64,000 nt of DNA from Spirosoma endbachense (GCF_010233585.1 NZ_CP045997.1:8514649-8578648); one strand, 5' to 3'. Positions 26,286 through 36,139 are shown, counted from the stretch's first letter. Numbers and translations are program-made. The notes: a model not told the origin generated them from the letters alone.

Positions 26286-27065
26286 CTACTTTATGGTGGT
26301 GCCAGGCAGTGCTGGTGGTTTAGTAATATACTGCCTGAGTTTTCGTAGAGGTTTTAGCCATAGCGTAAAAAAATAAGGGGTTAATCCGTTTAATTCCCAG
26401 GCTATCCGGTCTTCACGGTTAGCACGAAGCCGATTCTTCAGACTACTATTACTGATTCCGCCAGCTCGCATAACAATTGTAACTTCATCCATGTAAGCAA
26501 GTTTGGCCTTATTTTTGTGAATGAACCTCAAGAGCAATTCGTAGTCAGCAGCACTCTTCATATCCAGCCTGAAGAGGCCATGTTGCTCGTACAGCCATCG
26601 CTTTGCAAAGAACGATAGATGACCGGGCATCCAGCCCCATAAAAAAGCATTCTCATGGTACCAACCTGATCGCCAGTAACGTTTAAGTTTCTGAATATCA
26701 GTTCGGTCGACGTAAATCATGTCACCGTAAACAGCATCACTGCCCGTACGTTCAAAGGTAGTGACCATGTGCTCAATTACCTGATTGTGCCGATAGAAAT
26801 CGTCGGCATTGAGCAGACCTATCACCTCACCAGTAGCCATCTGTATGCCTTTATTCATGGCATCGTATAAGCCTTTGTCTGGTTCAGAGATAAATCGTGC
26901 AATTTTTGTACCATACGAGCGAACAAGCTCAATGGTCCCATCCGTTGAGCCTCCATCCACAACAATGTACTCAATGTCGTTATAGGTTTGGTTCAGGATT
27001 GATTCGATACAGTCCCGGATGTGTTCGGCTCCATTGAACACAACCGTAATGATAGATACTTTCAC
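26286..27065 (-). CDS. Family 2 glycosyltransferase
   Basis: 259 residues from a GTG at 27065 that overlaps the previous stop as GTGA; this start gives the standard MKVSIITVVFNG opening. GT-A fold motifs: EYIVVDGGSTDGTIE, GLYDAMNKGIQMATGEVIGLLNADD (the metal-binding DD), and the acceptor-side MPGHLSFFAKR and KSAADYELLLRF. It adds one sugar to the lipid-linked repeat unit; donor and acceptor are unknown. Similar to WcaA/WbbD-like enzymes that follow acetyltransferases of the WcaF type, as it does here. Confidence 0.88.
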   Translation of the reverse strand: MKVSIITVVFNGAEHIRDCIESILNQTYNDIEYIVVDGGSTDGTIELVRSYGTKIARFISEPDKGLYDAMNKGIQMATGEVIGLLNADDFYRHNQVIEHMVTTFERTGSDAVYGDMIYVDRTDIQKLKRYWRSGWYHENAFLWGWMPGHLSFFAKRWLYEQHGLFRLDMKSAADYELLLRFIHKNKAKLAYMDEVTIVMRAGGISNSSLKNRLRANREDRIAWELNGLTPYFFTLWLKPLRKLRQYITKPPALPGTTIK

Positions 27066-27655
27066 GCAGTGATGTCTCGTTTTCGAACCCAAACGGCCGG
27101 GTTCCCCTGATAAATTCCGTACGCATCCAGCGAACGCGTTGCTACCGAGTTAACCGCCAGCACCGAATGAGAATGGCAGTGAACGCCTGGGCAGACAACA
27201 GCTTTAGCACCAATCCAAACACCATCATCGAGCGTAATTGGCCGGGCTGTCAGATCGAAGGTCGGCCGACGGTAGTTATGGTTTCCTGTTAAAAGCATAG
27301 CGCCCTGCGAAAGGCAGGCATGGTCGCCGATAATGACCTGGCTTAAATTGTCAATCCATACCTTCTCCCCAATCCAGACGTGGTTACCCACCTGAAGTAA
27401 CCAGGGGTATTTGATATTGACCGCCGGTTTAATCACAACCCCAATACCCAGTTTTGCCCCAAATAGCTTCAAAATGAGCCGTTTAATAGCAATAGGAAGT
27501 GGCAAATAAGTATTTAACGTAATTGCATTAACAAGAAACCACAGAACGATTTTCCAGCGAGGGCCCGGTTTATACCAACTAATGTCATAAATCGATAGGT
27601 CCGTACGGCCGACCGCCTGTTCAGGGTCGGTTGTTTGGGCTAAGGTCTTTGCCAT
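27062..27655 (-). CDS. WcaF-like left-handed beta-helix acetyltransferase
   Basis: 197 residues from the ATG at 27655. The N terminus (SIYDISWYKPGPRWKIVLWFLVNA) is the typical WcaF membrane-proximal part. A hexapeptide-repeat helix follows (VGNHVWIGEKVWIDNLSQVIIGDHACLSQGAMLLTGNHNY), with the catalytic-type His in GNHNY and a C-terminal YGIYQGNPAVWV. It transfers an acetyl or similar group from CoA to a sugar of the polysaccharide. The start overlaps the end of the preceding glycosyltransferase by 35 bases, pointing to translational coupling. Confidence 0.88.
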   Translation of the reverse strand: MAKTLAQTTDPEQAVGRTDLSIYDISWYKPGPRWKIVLWFLVNAITLNTYLPLPIAIKRLILKLFGAKLGIGVVIKPAVNIKYPWLLQVGNHVWIGEKVWIDNLSQVIIGDHACLSQGAMLLTGNHNYRRPTFDLTARPITLDDGVWIGAKAVVCPGVHCHSHSVLAVNSVATRSLDAYGIYQGNPAVWVRKRDITA

Positions 27656-28538
27656 AGTGTGTTCGGAAAAATTGAATAATCGCCTGCTTGTCGCGCCCTG
27701 CATGGAAGTAGACTTCAAACATTTTAGCGTCTACCAGAAACCGGTACCAAAGTCCTTGCAAAAAGTGCCAGATCAGGCCTTTCTGACCATCTAAGAAACC
27801 TAACCGAACAAAGTATCGATAGAAAAAATACAAAAATGGCCGGGTAAACAAGGGTAATGAAGCATATTGTATTTTTAAGTACCGGATACGTTGTTCCTGC
27901 GATCCAAACAACTTTGGTTCTACACGTTGGGTTTTGTCAAAATTATACTTAATATTAAGTAAATCAATGACTTCGCGAATGGCATAATTATTATGTTTTT
28001 GTGTCCACCAGGTCAAATCGTTAAGATTGTGGTCTACTAAGTCATGCTGAAACTGAATAGATTTTCCCTGTGATAACTTGATATGCTCATCCATCCAGGT
28101 TTCCTCACAAATACCTTGTTGGCGTCGCCAAAGTCTAAGCAACCAAATTGGATAATAAGAACCATGCCGTATCCATTTGTCAAAAAACAAAACTCGTCGT
28201 TTAACATATATGCCCGAGATGTCTTCCGATAAAGTTACCAGACGCTGGTTGATTTCTTCCGCTAGCTCTGGTAAAACATACTCGTCGGCATCCATCCGCA
28301 TGAGCCAGGCCGTCTTAAACGGCGTATTATCAATTCCGTAGTTGAATTGTATGGCATAATTGACCCAGGGATTTTGTACAACGGTTGCCCCCAGCGAACG
28401 CGCAATCTCAACGGTTCGATCCGTTGAAAAGGAGTCAACAATGAATACTTTATCGGTAAACGGATGCAGGCTCTGCAAACACCGGGCAATATGTTTCTCT
28501 TCGTTGTGTGTTAGAATAATGACTGATACGTCGGCCAT
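27621..28538 (-). CDS. Family 2 glycosyltransferase, WaaE/KdtX type
   Basis: 305 residues from the ATG at 28538 (MADVSVIILTHNEEKHI); the TTG two codons earlier is less likely. Motifs: CLQSLHPFTDKVFIVDSFSTDRTVEIARSLG and AWLMRMDADEYV (DAD metal site). The C-terminal half carries amphipathic aromatic segments, as in lipopolysaccharide-core beta-glucosyltransferases of the WaaE type, which sit on the membrane surface. Sugar specificity unknown. First gene of a three-gene minus-strand set with the WcaF-like and GT2 genes; divergent from the SGNH esterase. Confidence 0.87.
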   Translation of the reverse strand: MADVSVIILTHNEEKHIARCLQSLHPFTDKVFIVDSFSTDRTVEIARSLGATVVQNPWVNYAIQFNYGIDNTPFKTAWLMRMDADEYVLPELAEEINQRLVTLSEDISGIYVKRRVLFFDKWIRHGSYYPIWLLRLWRRQQGICEETWMDEHIKLSQGKSIQFQHDLVDHNLNDLTWWTQKHNNYAIREVIDLLNIKYNFDKTQRVEPKLFGSQEQRIRYLKIQYASLPLFTRPFLYFFYRYFVRLGFLDGQKGLIWHFLQGLWYRFLVDAKMFEVYFHAGRDKQAIIQFFRTHYGKDLSPNNRP

Positions 28539-28671
28539 GCCCAAGTAATACGTCTGTTAAAATAGCTTTAGAAAGCATCTTTCGATACCGAAATCCGATT
28601 ATTTTTACGAGAACGTTTTTGTACTGATTCGTACTGCAATACTATCACTTTTTTTAGACAGGAAAAAGCTA

Positions 28672-30657
28672 ATGAAGTTCCTCTACCCCTGCCTTGTATT
28701 GTTTTTATGCTATTTTACCGCTTCGGCTCAGGTAAATTTTGATCAATTACCACGAGACCTTCAACTTTACCCCAGAGATGCGGCAGGCCAGGCCGATGTA
28801 GTAGTTAGTGGAACAATAGTTACTGCTGGCTATACAAAAGTTGGCATGCAGATGCTTCGTGAAGGAAAATTGTCGAAAGTAGTTAGTCAGACATTTATTT
28901 CCGGCACTAACACGCCATTTAAACTAACTGGTTCCATTAAAGCGGAACGAGCCGAGTATCAGTTTCGGGTATTTCTCTATAAAGGCCCTGATTCAGTGCT
29001 CGTTGCCGATCGGAAGCGTATCGTCTGTGGCGATGTTTATCTACTGCATGGCCAATCCAATGCGTTGGCTTTGGCAGGGCTTGATACCTATTACGCCTTT
29101 AATTTCGACGATAAATACCTTCGAAACGCCACCTATGTATACGGATCAACGGATATTCCCAACGATATGAGCTGGTATGCGGCCAAAGACCCGTATGGTA
29201 GCGTAGGTGGCTTTGGTCTTACACTCCAGCGGTTAATTCTGGAGCAGTATGGTATTCCAACACTTGTGCTGAACGGAGCCTATGGAGGAACCGGAATTGT
29301 GGCCCTTGGTGCACGCAATCCAGCCAATCACGCCGATCTGAGTACTTTTTATGGGCGATTACTATTTCGGGCACAGTGGGCCGGTGTCGATAAAAAAGTG
29401 AAAGCGATTATCTGGAAACAGGGCGAGGATGAGGCTGGTAATGACCCCGCAGGTTACGATGCCAAGTTTAAAACGCTTTATGATCAGTTCCATGAAGACT
29501 ATGGAAATGCCCGGATATACGTTGGTCAGATCAATATTCTGGCCGATAAAGTTGAGGGAGCTGCTGCCCTGCGTGACTTTCAGCGACGGACAAAATACCT
29601 GTTTCCCAATGTCGACGCCATTGCTACCATTGGGGCAAGCGGTTACGACGGTATTCACTATGATCCGCCAGGACACCAGCAATTGGCCTTTGAGCAGTTC
29701 CGGCAGATAGCACGTGATCTCTATGGCTCCAAAGACACCCTTCAGATTAATTCGCCAGACATTAAAAAGGCATTTTATAATCTACGGAAAGACTCGATTA
29801 CACTAGCTTTCGACAACGAAATGCAGATGGTCTGGAAAGATACAGCCTACTACAACTTTGCAACTGGAGAGAAGTTGGGTAGCCGGGAAATGAAAGATCT
29901 TTTTTATCTGGATGGTAAAGCTGGACTTCTTTCGGGCGGTTCTACCAGCGGCAATCGCGTAACGCTAAGTCTTAAACAACCCGCATCGGCGAAATTCCTG
30001 CGCTATTTGCCTGCCTACTTTTCCGATGCCTTATCGCCATTTTATAATGGGCCAACACTCAAAAATACGCGGGGAATGCGGGCTTTTAGTTTTGATGGAG
30101 TTCCCATTGCCGATGCGATCGCAACCGTAACAACGCTGGCCGCTAAACCCGTTTCTGACAAGCAAATTCAGCTTAGCTGGACCGCAGCGGCCGCAGCGCA
30201 GACCATTATTCTGGAACGAAGTGACGGGAATAGAACCACTTTTAAGAGTCTCACAGCCTTGAGTGGAACCACAGTAACATACCTTGATAATAATCTGCCC
30301 GATCCGTTCGGTACTTATTATTACCGCTTGCGGGCCTATAGCAGTACGTCAGAATCAGGCTATAGCAATATGGCTGTTTCACAACCACTCATATTGGGCC
30401 TGGCTGAAGCCGAACCACCTGTTCGGTTATATCCGAACCCCATCTCAACGGACCGTACGCTACGAATCGAAGCTAAAAACCTGACAATCAGCATCGTCTC
30501 TGTGAGAGATGTGATGGGCAGATTAGTGAAAGACTGGCGTGGTAGGGCGCAGGGTGAATTATCGATTGGGCTGGACGAAGCTGCTCCGGGTATTTATATT
30601 GCTGACCTGGAAACAACCGATGGTCAGACACTTCGTCATAAGATTGTGGTGCGTTGA
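28672..30657 (+). CDS. Secreted SGNH/sialate O-acetylesterase-like enzyme with type IX sorting domain
   Basis: 661 residues. Signal peptide about 1-20. The SGNH esterase core (about 115-350) has the Ser motif LLHGQSNA, a Gly motif NGAYGGTG, IIWKQGEDEA, and the Asp-His pair in YDGIHYDPPGH. A beta-rich region and a fibronectin III-like module (about 485-570) follow. The last 75 residues begin LYPNPIS and end in KIVVR, the type A C-terminal domain that directs secretion through the type IX system. It probably removes acetyl groups from cell-surface or environmental glycans. It is set among glycosyltransferase genes but on the opposite strand. Confidence 0.85.
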   Translation: MKFLYPCLVLFLCYFTASAQVNFDQLPRDLQLYPRDAAGQADVVVSGTIVTAGYTKVGMQMLREGKLSKVVSQTFISGTNTPFKLTGSIKAERAEYQFRVFLYKGPDSVLVADRKRIVCGDVYLLHGQSNALALAGLDTYYAFNFDDKYLRNATYVYGSTDIPNDMSWYAAKDPYGSVGGFGLTLQRLILEQYGIPTLVLNGAYGGTGIVALGARNPANHADLSTFYGRLLFRAQWAGVDKKVKAIIWKQGEDEAGNDPAGYDAKFKTLYDQFHEDYGNARIYVGQINILADKVEGAAALRDFQRRTKYLFPNVDAIATIGASGYDGIHYDPPGHQQLAFEQFRQIARDLYGSKDTLQINSPDIKKAFYNLRKDSITLAFDNEMQMVWKDTAYYNFATGEKLGSREMKDLFYLDGKAGLLSGGSTSGNRVTLSLKQPASAKFLRYLPAYFSDALSPFYNGPTLKNTRGMRAFSFDGVPIADAIATVTTLAAKPVSDKQIQLSWTAAAAAQTIILERSDGNRTTFKSLTALSGTTVTYLDNNLPDPFGTYYYRLRAYSSTSESGYSNMAVSQPLILGLAEAEPPVRLYPNPISTDRTLRIEAKNLTISIVSVRDVMGRLVKDWRGRAQGELSIGLDEAAPGIYIADLETTDGQTLRHKIVVR

Positions 30658-30669
30658 TTAAATGGAGCG

Positions 30670-30697
30670 TTGCTTTACGCTGGATTGCGTAGTTTTG
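30670..30697 (+). promoter_or_regulatory. Promoter of the formyltransferase gene
   Basis: TAGTTTTG (30690-30697) is an exact TAnnTTTG; TTG at 30670-30672 lies 17 bases upstream, slightly short. Predicted leader about 20 nt. Confidence 0.5.
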
Positions 30698-30722
30698 TGA
30701 TCAACAACCTATTTAACAATTT

Positions 30723-31487
30723 ATGCGCCTTGTGATTCTGACGCAGGACGATCCGTTCTACCTCGCCCGAAATATTGATTATCTGCTGAAAAAACTGCCA
30801 CCTTATGCTGAAGTTGTAGCAACGGTGGTATTCGACGTATCGCCATTTGGGAAGCGGGAGAGTTTTAAGGATAAAATCAAAAAGACATACGACATATTTG
30901 GTCTGCCATTTTTTCTTCGGTACGGATTTAAGTTCGTGTCGTCTAAACTGGACAGTCGGAATAATGTCAGAAAAGTGCTGGCAGATCGGGGTATTCCGCT
31001 GATTCAGATCGAAGGGAATATCAATAAAGACGAAAATCTGGAAAAAATCCGGGCCTATAAACCCGATTTGCTGGTGTCTATTGCTGGTAATCAAATCTTT
31101 AAGCGTAAGTTGCTTGATGTGGCTACCTACGGTTGCATTAACCTCCATACGGCTCTTTTACCCAAATATAGGGGCCTTATGCCCTCGTTCTGGGTATTGA
31201 AAAACGGGGAATCCCATACGGGTGTATCGGTTTTCTTTGTGGATGAGGGAATCGACAGCGGACCAATTCTGGTTCAGAATAAGCTGGAAATTGGCGGAAT
31301 GAGCCAGGCCGCATTAATTGACGTTACGAAAAAAATGGGCATGGATGCTATCCTGGAATCCATCGACAAAATTCACTCAGGCAAGTACGAGCTGATCGAA
31401 AATGATGCTGCTCAGATGACCTATTTTACGTTCCCAACCCGCAATGACGTTAAAGAATTTCTCGCGGCTGGAAAGCGTTTTTACTAA
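30723..31487 (+). CDS. Fmt-type formyltransferase, probably acting on an amino sugar nucleotide
   Basis: 254 residues. Only the catalytic Fmt-like domain is present; the C-terminal tRNA-binding domain of true methionyl-tRNA formyltransferase is absent. The active-site pattern is visible: VSIAGNQIFKRKLL (Asn), CINLHTALLPKYRG (His), and FFVDEGIDSGPIL (Asp). Enzymes of this size in polysaccharide clusters (VioF, WbtJ, FdtF-like) transfer formyl from N10-formyl-THF to an amino group of a dTDP-sugar. The DegT aminotransferase at 49366 could supply such an amino sugar. Substrate assignment is inference. A formyl-forming metabolic enzyme of another kind is possible. Confidence 0.75.
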   Translation: MRLVILTQDDPFYLARNIDYLLKKLPPYAEVVATVVFDVSPFGKRESFKDKIKKTYDIFGLPFFLRYGFKFVSSKLDSRNNVRKVLADRGIPLIQIEGNINKDENLEKIRAYKPDLLVSIAGNQIFKRKLLDVATYGCINLHTALLPKYRGLMPSFWVLKNGESHTGVSVFFVDEGIDSGPILVQNKLEIGGMSQAALIDVTKKMGMDAILESIDKIHSGKYELIENDAAQMTYFTFPTRNDVKEFLAAGKRFY

Positions 31488-31576
31488 TTTCAGCCGTCAA
31501 TTGTTGGCCAATAGCCGCTGCAAACGTAAAGTTGCCAGTAGTTTTATTGACTGATTCGGATCGGCTATTGATCTTT

Positions 31577-32431
31577 ATGAATATCCTGACATTTGATATA
31601 GAAGAGTGGTTTCATATTCTGGATAATGCGTCGACACGGACCGAAGCTGAATGGGGTCGTTACGAAACGCGCATATACGAAAATATGGACCGTATCTTCC
31701 AGCTTTTAGAGGAGACAAACAGCCGGGCCACGTTTTTTTGCTTAGGCTGGGTGGCCGATAAACACCCAGACGTTATTCGCCGGATTGATGCAGCGGGCTA
31801 CGAAATTGCTACCCACTCCTATGCGCATCAGCTTGCCTATGAGCAAACACCGGCTGAATTTCAGTCCGATCTGGAACGGTCTATCAAGCACTTGCAGGAT
31901 ATTACGGGCAAGAAGGTTCGATCGTACCGGGCTCCGGGTTTTTCGATTAAAGAATATAATCGCTGGGTGTTCCCGATTTTAGTAGAGCAGGGTATCGAAA
32001 TTGACTGCTCCGTTTTCTCGGCCCGTCGCGCACACGGTGGCGATGCGTCCCTGGGCATGTTTTCGCCGGGTTATCTTAATGTAGGCGGCACCTTACTGAA
32101 GGAATTCCCCATCAATACGGCGGCAATTCTGGGGCAGGATCTGATTTTTTCGGGTGGTGGCTACTTCCGGTTACTTCCCTACCGGGCAATTCGTGGACTA
32201 ATGAATCGATCGCCCTATGTGATGACGTATTTTCACCCCCGCGATTTTGATGCTGAACAGCCAATGATTCCAGGCCTGAGCCGGGCCCGGCGATTCAAAT
32301 CATACTACGGTCTCAAAAACTGCCTGCCTAAGCTCAAACAACTCCTTATCGAGTTTCCATTCGTTGATTTGACAGAGGCCGACCGGCAGGTAGACTGGAC
32401 TAAGGTAGCTCAGAAACAGGTGACGGTTTAA
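31577..32431 (+). CDS. Polysaccharide deacetylase (NodB homology, DUF3473-type)
   Basis: 284 residues from the ATG at 31577 (MNILTFDIEEWFHILD). NodB features: catalytic base region FDIEEWF, RATFFCLGWVADKHPDVIRRI, zinc ligands in ATHSYAHQLAYEQ, and KVRSYRAPGFSI. A C-terminal part (HPRDFDAEQPMIPGLSR) matches the extension of exopolysaccharide-associated deacetylases of the XrtA type. It would remove N-acetyl groups from the polymer or repeat unit. A 9-bp inverted repeat (CAATAGCCG, 31509-31517 and 31562-31570) precedes the start. The 3' end overlaps the convergent glycosyltransferase by 32 bases. Confidence 0.87.
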   Translation: MNILTFDIEEWFHILDNASTRTEAEWGRYETRIYENMDRIFQLLEETNSRATFFCLGWVADKHPDVIRRIDAAGYEIATHSYAHQLAYEQTPAEFQSDLERSIKHLQDITGKKVRSYRAPGFSIKEYNRWVFPILVEQGIEIDCSVFSARRAHGGDASLGMFSPGYLNVGGTLLKEFPINTAAILGQDLIFSGGGYFRLLPYRAIRGLMNRSPYVMTYFHPRDFDAEQPMIPGLSRARRFKSYYGLKNCLPKLKQLLIEFPFVDLTEADRQVDWTKVAQKQVTV

Positions 32432-33551
32432 GTTGTACATCAACCAGCGGTTGCTTTCTGATCAGCTGTTGATAGATGGCCTCCCACTTGTAGATGTTCT
32501 TCTCAATATCAAATTCTTCGACTAGTTTAGCGGCATTGGCTCGATACATAGCATAGGTATCGTCGTCCAGATCTGCCATTTTGTTGAGCGTTTCAGCCAG
32601 CGGCTTAACTTCATTGGATGACCAGAAACCAGCCTGACGATCGTTCAGGATTTTCCAGGGCGTTCCGAGCGATGCGATAACGGGCGTTCCCTGCGTCAGT
32701 GCCTCGGTGACGACAATACCGAAGTTTTCGGTATGCGAAGGCATCACCATGCAGTAGGCATTGGCCATCAGCTGGTATTTCTCCTCTCCTCGTTTATGTC
32801 CCAGAAAATCAACCTGATCGCTGCATCCCAATTGCCTGGCCAACGCTACCAGTTCATTCCCATAGTCATTCTTATGGTCGCCTATAATCTTTAGGCGCTT
32901 TTTAGTCGTAACTAAAGGCAGTGCTTCTATTAATCGTTCAATTGCTTTTTTAGGGTGAATCCGACCTACATACAGCCAATAATTTTCGGGTGTTCGCTGA
33001 AGGGTATCCGTTAATTCCATGAAATAAGGCATCTGGACAATGCGCACATCGGAGCCAAATTGATTCCGTACATAATCGGTTTCAGCGTCGCAGGTTGAAT
33101 GAAAAACAACCCGTTTGCTCATCCACCGGATCAATTTCAGCACGACCTGTTTTCGGCCTTTGCTATAGATCATCGCATCAGGGTCGAGTTCGCCATGAGG
33201 TGTCCAAACGATCTTCTTTCCCAGTAAAATGGCCAGTGGAGCCAACAGCCACGAAATGGGGTAATACATCGCGGAGAGGTGAATGACTTCACAACTCAAT
33301 AGCGGCTTTAATGAGGCCAGAAATAATTTAACCGGCGCATAATGGATTGCAGTCTTTACATAAATAACCTTGCCGTAGTCTGTATTTAACCACTTATCTG
33401 TTGCTACATCACTCCCGACTCCATCATCCGTTGTTGCTACCCAAACCTCATGACCCCGTTTGACTAATGCCTTGGCATGCCAATACATAATGTTATCAGG
33501 GCCGCCGATCTGAGCAGGATAAAAGGAACCGATGGGGAGAAAGATCTTCAT
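32400..33551 (-). CDS. Family 4 glycosyltransferase
   Basis: 383 residues, GT-B fold. The N-terminal half starts with SFYPAQIGGPDNIMYWHAKALVKRGHEV, the acceptor-binding loop. The C-terminal half has ENYWLYVGRIHPKKAIERLIEAL and the nucleotide-sugar motif MPSHTENFGIVVTEALTQGTPVIAS with its E-x7-E pair. Retaining enzymes of this family add hexoses or related sugars from NDP donors. It lies 15 bases downstream of the next glycosyltransferase gene and ends in the deacetylase 3' end. Confidence 0.9.
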   Translation of the reverse strand: MKIFLPIGSFYPAQIGGPDNIMYWHAKALVKRGHEVWVATTDDGVGSDVATDKWLNTDYGKVIYVKTAIHYAPVKLFLASLKPLLSCEVIHLSAMYYPISWLLAPLAILLGKKIVWTPHGELDPDAMIYSKGRKQVVLKLIRWMSKRVVFHSTCDAETDYVRNQFGSDVRIVQMPYFMELTDTLQRTPENYWLYVGRIHPKKAIERLIEALPLVTTKKRLKIIGDHKNDYGNELVALARQLGCSDQVDFLGHKRGEEKYQLMANAYCMVMPSHTENFGIVVTEALTQGTPVIASLGTPWKILNDRQAGFWSSNEVKPLAETLNKMADLDDDTYAMYRANAAKLVEEFDIEKNIYKWEAIYQQLIRKQPLVDVQLKPSPVSELP

Positions 33552-33566
33552 TGACCAGAGAAAAAA

Positions 33567-34760
33567 TTAAGATAAAACGGGTGTGTTTTGATTCGTTAAG
33601 ACGACCCGTTTGAAACCATCGAGCATTTCCTGACCAACGGCTTCGGGTGAATAAGGAGCAATATAATGCTTAGCCGCTTCGCCCAGTTGCTCACTATCGA
33701 CCGCGTCGTTCATGAACTGGGCGAGCAGTTTTGTCAATTGAGCGGGCTGATTAGGGTCAAAAACGAAGCCGTTCCGGCCGTCATGAACTAAGTCGATAAC
33801 GCAGCCACACCGATCTGATACAATAACAGGCAAACCACAGGCCATTGCTTCGTTGACGACAAGCCCCCAGGGTTCAGAGCGACTTGGCAGAACCAGTACA
33901 TCACTCAGAGCCATTACTTCAGGCACCTGAAACCAGGGACGTCCGGGCAGAAGCTTTGCTTTACCGGTTAGGCCCAGAGTGTCTATTTGCCTGACTAATT
34001 TATCCCGTTCATCGCCATCACCGAGTATAATCAAACCCCAGTCAGCCGCGTGCGGAGATTGCGCCAACGCGTCAGAATAGGCCGACAAGAGCATGGGGAG
34101 GTTCTTGAATTCGATCAATCGGCCAATGAAAATGAAATTTTTTTGGCGTAATCCCAGCTCTTTCTGTTGGGCAGCGCGGGTAAATAGAGCCTGCTCGTAA
34201 ACCAACCGAAGTGTATTATTATCGACCGCGTTTTTTCGGACCAGCACCCGATCGGGTGGAACGCCCAGTCCGATCATGTAGTCAGCCGATTGGCTACCAA
34301 AACAGAAGAATCCATCACATCGACTAAATACCCATCGTTTGAAGCGCTCTTTCCAGCCACCTCGCTGGTGGTCGACGGCCGTACTTTCATTTTGCATGAT
34401 AACACGAACCCCATTGGCATTCGCCCAGAATAAGAGCAGAAGTTGCGCCGGATCGTAATAGCCGGTCAGGTTAATAACGTCTGGACGATAGGCTTTTGCC
34501 CGTTGTAGCAAGGCACGGGCTCGCTCGAAAAGACTGACATCTTCGAGAAAACGATCGAAAAGCAACTCGTAGTTATAGGTATACGACGGTGCATTCCCAT
34601 CCGTCTCTGCTTCCAGACCAGCGCGCGAACGTTCATTACGGGCTATCTGGATAACCTGTACAGTTACATCCGGCTGTTGGTCGACTAACCGTTGTAAGGC
34701 TTGAAACACACTGGATTTATAGTGTGCCCAGAGGATATTATGAACAATCAGAATGCGCAT
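33567..34760 (-). CDS. Family 4 glycosyltransferase
   Basis: 397 residues, GT-B fold. Opens with MRILIVHNILWAHYKSSVF. Motifs: NFIFIGRLIEFKNLPMLLSAY and LPSRSEPWGLVVNEAMACGLPVIVSDRCG, with the E-x7-E pair. The ATG overlaps the stop of the membrane polymerase-like gene upstream by one base (TGATG), so translation is probably coupled. Sugar donor unknown. Confidence 0.9.
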   Translation of the reverse strand: MRILIVHNILWAHYKSSVFQALQRLVDQQPDVTVQVIQIARNERSRAGLEAETDGNAPSYTYNYELLFDRFLEDVSLFERARALLQRAKAYRPDVINLTGYYDPAQLLLLFWANANGVRVIMQNESTAVDHQRGGWKERFKRWVFSRCDGFFCFGSQSADYMIGLGVPPDRVLVRKNAVDNNTLRLVYEQALFTRAAQQKELGLRQKNFIFIGRLIEFKNLPMLLSAYSDALAQSPHAADWGLIILGDGDERDKLVRQIDTLGLTGKAKLLPGRPWFQVPEVMALSDVLVLPSRSEPWGLVVNEAMACGLPVIVSDRCGCVIDLVHDGRNGFVFDPNQPAQLTKLLAQFMNDAVDSEQLGEAAKHYIAPYSPEAVGQEMLDGFKRVVLTNQNTPVLS

Positions 34761-36139
34761 CAGGCCGACTGAGCGTTTGGAACGACAACAAATTGCTCAC
34801 TTTCCTTAACCGGCGGATGGTCGGATAGATAAGCAGGGAATAAATGCTCGACGCCCATAAATCGAATCATGAGGGCGAGAGGGAACCAAAAGGCAATTTC
34901 ATACGGTCGCCCATTAGTGAACAACATGACAAAAATGAGCATGTAGAAATAGGCCAGAAACGTGCTCATTGGGTTCGGGTTCGTCCGCATGATTTTCTGG
35001 ACATGATAGAATGTCATGCCATTAACCCCCGCAAAAAGCACAAAACCCAGTACCCCCAGATTTGTAAGGGCTTCAACAATGGGTATATCGAGATATAAAT
35101 ACTTATAGCCGAATCCTAAAATGAGCATATAGATATGGCCAACCAGAACATTTGTCAGGAAGTTTGCGCTAACTGAGCGGTTAGCCGCCGATGCATCGAG
35201 CGTTGCTTTGTAAGCTACTCCTTTTGCCTTCAGGCCCAGCAGGGCGTATATATTCTCAAGATTTCGCTCCGCAAAGGCGAGTACGTAGCTGTAAAGAATT
35301 CCGTAGGTATCGCTAAATCGCTGGAAAAATATAACAATACCGACGATTCCGAGAATAATGGTTATGATGGGTATCGGACGAAAAATACCCCGAACTGCCA
35401 TGCGTACCTGTGCTGGACGGACATTATAAAACATAAAGAATGCCAGTGCAATGAGTAAGGCCAGAATACCGGAACGGGTTTGAGTTAGTATCAGAATGGC
35501 AAGACTTAAAACACCCGAAAACAAGGAAATCAGGCGAAAAAGAAGCCCGGTTTGGGGCCGTAGTGCCCAAATAACGCAGGCCACCACGCCCATAAACGCA
35601 TTCCGGGCGAAGGCATGTGGGTTGCCAGATCCATCATCACTGTCTCCCAGCGTAATCGTTGCCCGTTGGCCAATAACCCAGGTAGGATTCGTTGCCAGCG
35701 AATAAACAAGGCCCAGATTTGATATAAGTGTAAATAAAATGACGACCGGAATGAACACCCGGACAATATCATTCGGAATGTTGATCAGCAGAAAAAGGAA
35801 AATGAAAACGTAGGCGTAGTAGATCATGTCTTTGGTGTAATCCTTAAAACCCGGATCGCCCATATAGACATACATGTAGAAAATACTAAGCAGGATAAAG
35901 CCAACGCCCATCCAGAACATTGTGACGTTAGGTCGATACAAGCGCCTGAACAGGGTAAACGGCACCATCAAAACTAAACCTCCGGCCAGTGCAGCCGCCG
36001 TGAAAGCCGTACTGCCGGGTGCCAGTTTCAGTGTTTCCCGGAAGAAGAAAATGAGTGGGTACCCATCCACTAGAATGCAGATACCCAACACAATGCGCAT
36101 GTAGTCGAGCGTCTGCAACAAACGAATAAAACCGCTCAT
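34760..36139 (-). CDS. O-antigen ligase/polymerase-like membrane protein
   Basis: 459 residues with about 11-12 membrane helices and a larger loop (about 150-170 and 300-335). The LILTQTRSGILALLIALAFFMFY segment matches the Wzy/WaaL (O-antigen ligase) family core. Such proteins either polymerise lipid-linked repeat units or ligate polymer to an acceptor. A Wzy-like role would be unexpected if export depends only on the ABC transporter at 50.5-52.7 kb, so a ligase role or a separate product should be considered. It is followed by two glycosyltransferase genes. Confidence 0.75.
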   Translation of the reverse strand: MSGFIRLLQTLDYMRIVLGICILVDGYPLIFFFRETLKLAPGSTAFTAAALAGGLVLMVPFTLFRRLYRPNVTMFWMGVGFILLSIFYMYVYMGDPGFKDYTKDMIYYAYVFIFLFLLINIPNDIVRVFIPVVILFTLISNLGLVYSLATNPTWVIGQRATITLGDSDDGSGNPHAFARNAFMGVVACVIWALRPQTGLLFRLISLFSGVLSLAILILTQTRSGILALLIALAFFMFYNVRPAQVRMAVRGIFRPIPIITIILGIVGIVIFFQRFSDTYGILYSYVLAFAERNLENIYALLGLKAKGVAYKATLDASAANRSVSANFLTNVLVGHIYMLILGFGYKYLYLDIPIVEALTNLGVLGFVLFAGVNGMTFYHVQKIMRTNPNPMSTFLAYFYMLIFVMLFTNGRPYEIAFWFPLALMIRFMGVEHLFPAYLSDHPPVKESEQFVVVPNAQSA

